This document shows, in pieces, positions 63,295 through 64,000 of a stretch of DNA of 64,000 bases. Each line of letters begins with the position of its first letter. The first letter of the stretch is position 1. Source of the DNA: Hymenobacter sp. BT188 (GTDB taxonomy: Bacteria > Bacteroidota > Bacteroidia > Cytophagales > Hymenobacteraceae); contig NZ_JACSCW010000005.1 of assembly GCF_014333585.1 (NCBI RefSeq), positions 372,001 through 436,000 of the forward strand, read 5' to 3'. The notes beneath the pieces are model-generated. The model had not been told where the DNA came from and searched no databases. It saw only the letters and a list, made by a program, of their open reading frames with translations. The translations under genes were made by a program, and so were the position numbers.

Positions 63295-64000
63295 TTACCC
63301 GATTTTGCGGGCGGTGTTGATGACGTTCACGCCGTTGAAGCGGGTGGTGGCGCTACCGTGACTCACAGCTGACACCTGCGAAGGCTGTCCTTTGCCATCA
63401 AAGAACGACCCGAACAGACGGTAGTCGGACTCGTCGCAGATAGCGGCGCACGAGTTCCAGAACTCTAGCGTGTTGGTCTGGTAAGCCACGTCTTCCAACA
63501 TGCCGTCAATCTTACCCTTATTGATGGCATAGAACACCGTGCCGCCAAACTGCGAGTTATAGCGCTGCTGGTCGATGGAGAAGGAACCACGACCGGCGAT
63601 ATAAATGCCTTTGTCGACGTTCTTGATCATCTCATCTACGCTCAGCTTGGCTTTGCCAGGCTGCAAGCTCACATTGGGCATGCGCTGGAATTGAACGGAG
63701 CTCCAGGAATCGGCATAGCAGCAGCCGTCCGACTCGTTCTGACCCACCATGGCGGCCTGGTCGCGAATCTTCTGGTAATCAACGAGTACGCCGTCTTTAA
63801 TGATATCCCACCTCTTGGTCTTCACCCCTTCATCATCGTACCCAACCGCACCCAATGAGCCTGGTTGTAGCTTGTCAGCTACAATGTTCACTAGCTTGGA
63901 GCCGTAGGGCTGCTTTTTGGCTTTCCACTCCAGGGTAGCAAAGCTGGTGCCGGCGTAGTTAGCTTCGTAACCGAGCACGCGGTCAAGCTCCGTCGGGTGA
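63295..64000 (-). CDS. TldD-like metalloprotease, copy 2 (cut by window edge)
   Basis: The C-terminal part of about 235 residues, running off the right edge. It begins within HPTELDRVLGYEANYAGTSF, just after the HExxxH site, and ends AVSHGSATTRFNGVNVINTA, then RKIG. It is closely similar to TldD-1 (60163-61815) over the whole visible length. The N-terminus, including any Tat signal, lies beyond position 64000. With PmbA-2 it forms the upstream member of a duplicated TldD-PmbA pair. Confidence 0.92.
   Translation of the reverse strand, partial: HPTELDRVLGYEANYAGTSFATLEWKAKKQPYGSKLVNIVADKLQPGSLGAVGYDDEGVKTKRWDIIKDGVLVDYQKIRDQAAMVGQNESDGCCYADSWSSVQFQRMPNVSLQPGKAKLSVDEMIKNVDKGIYIAGRGSFSIDQQRYNSQFGGTVFYAINKGKIDGMLEDVAYQTNTLEFWNSCAAICDESDYRLFGSFFDGKGQPSQVSAVSHGSATTRFNGVNVINTARKIG

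Overview
The window looks like a chromosomal segment from a Bacteroidota bacterium, most likely Cytophagales and Hymenobacter-like. This is inferred from moderately high GC, Bacteroidota-type -7 boxes (TAnnTTTG) in front of asnS, uvrA, queA and rpoN, few Shine-Dalgarno sites, and gene families typical of that group (DUF4142, DUF2795, DUF349, DUF4175, DUF4159, BatA, PAS-rich kinases, a lycopene cyclase). No rRNA, tRNA, CRISPR array, transposase or prophage was seen.

Layout. 1-8.7 kb: N-terminal part of a multi-PAS sensor, a PAP2-like membrane protein, an NlpE-like lipoprotein, rpoN, asnS, a PAS histidine kinase, a Rof-like protein and a secreted protein. 9-17.5 kb: uvrA, two DUF4142 lipoproteins with a small acidic lipoprotein between them, a secreted protein, a PaaG-like hydratase, ispD and queA. 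17.7-28.8 kb: ABC permease, LOG-family protein, lycopene cyclase, ABC ATPase, DUF2795, DUF349, ettA, a LuxR-type regulator, a histidine kinase and a cupin. 28.9-35.8 kb: DUF2141, ackA and pta. The acetate genes lie on the same strand but are separated by an AT-rich block of small genes on the opposite strand; a decayed 5' fragment of ackA lies inside that block. 36-41 kb: GH43, a class C beta-lactamase-like hydrolase and trehalase. 41.1-45.8 kb: katG, with an intact SMP-30 gene on one side and a short relic of an SMP-30 3' end on the other, then a YedK/HMCES-type protein. 45.9-49.1 kb: small envelope proteins and an ECF sigma factor followed by a fused protein (anti-sigma-like cytoplasmic part, one membrane helix, HtrA-like protease). 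49.3-57.8 kb: a co-directional DUF4159 - MoxR - DUF58 - BatA - DUF4175 - membrane protein locus. 58-64 kb: an outer-membrane beta-barrel protein and two tandem TldD/PmbA pairs, the last cut by the window edge.

Three sequence-level themes cut across the genes. First, a G6C/GC6 motif (core TTGCCCCCCAG or AAGCCCCCCAG, either strand) recurs dozens of times inside genes in different reading frames and forms the stems of many terminators. Second, a palindromic REP-like element occurs twice, about 31 kb apart. Third, two gene relics (ackA 5' end, SMP-30 3' end) mark places where DNA appears to have been inserted or rearranged.

The most promising candidates for something undescribed are the sigma factor/anti-sigma-protease fusion, the Tat-signal TldD paired with a signal-less PmbA, and the G6C motif. 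All calls come from reading the sequence; no database search was run.
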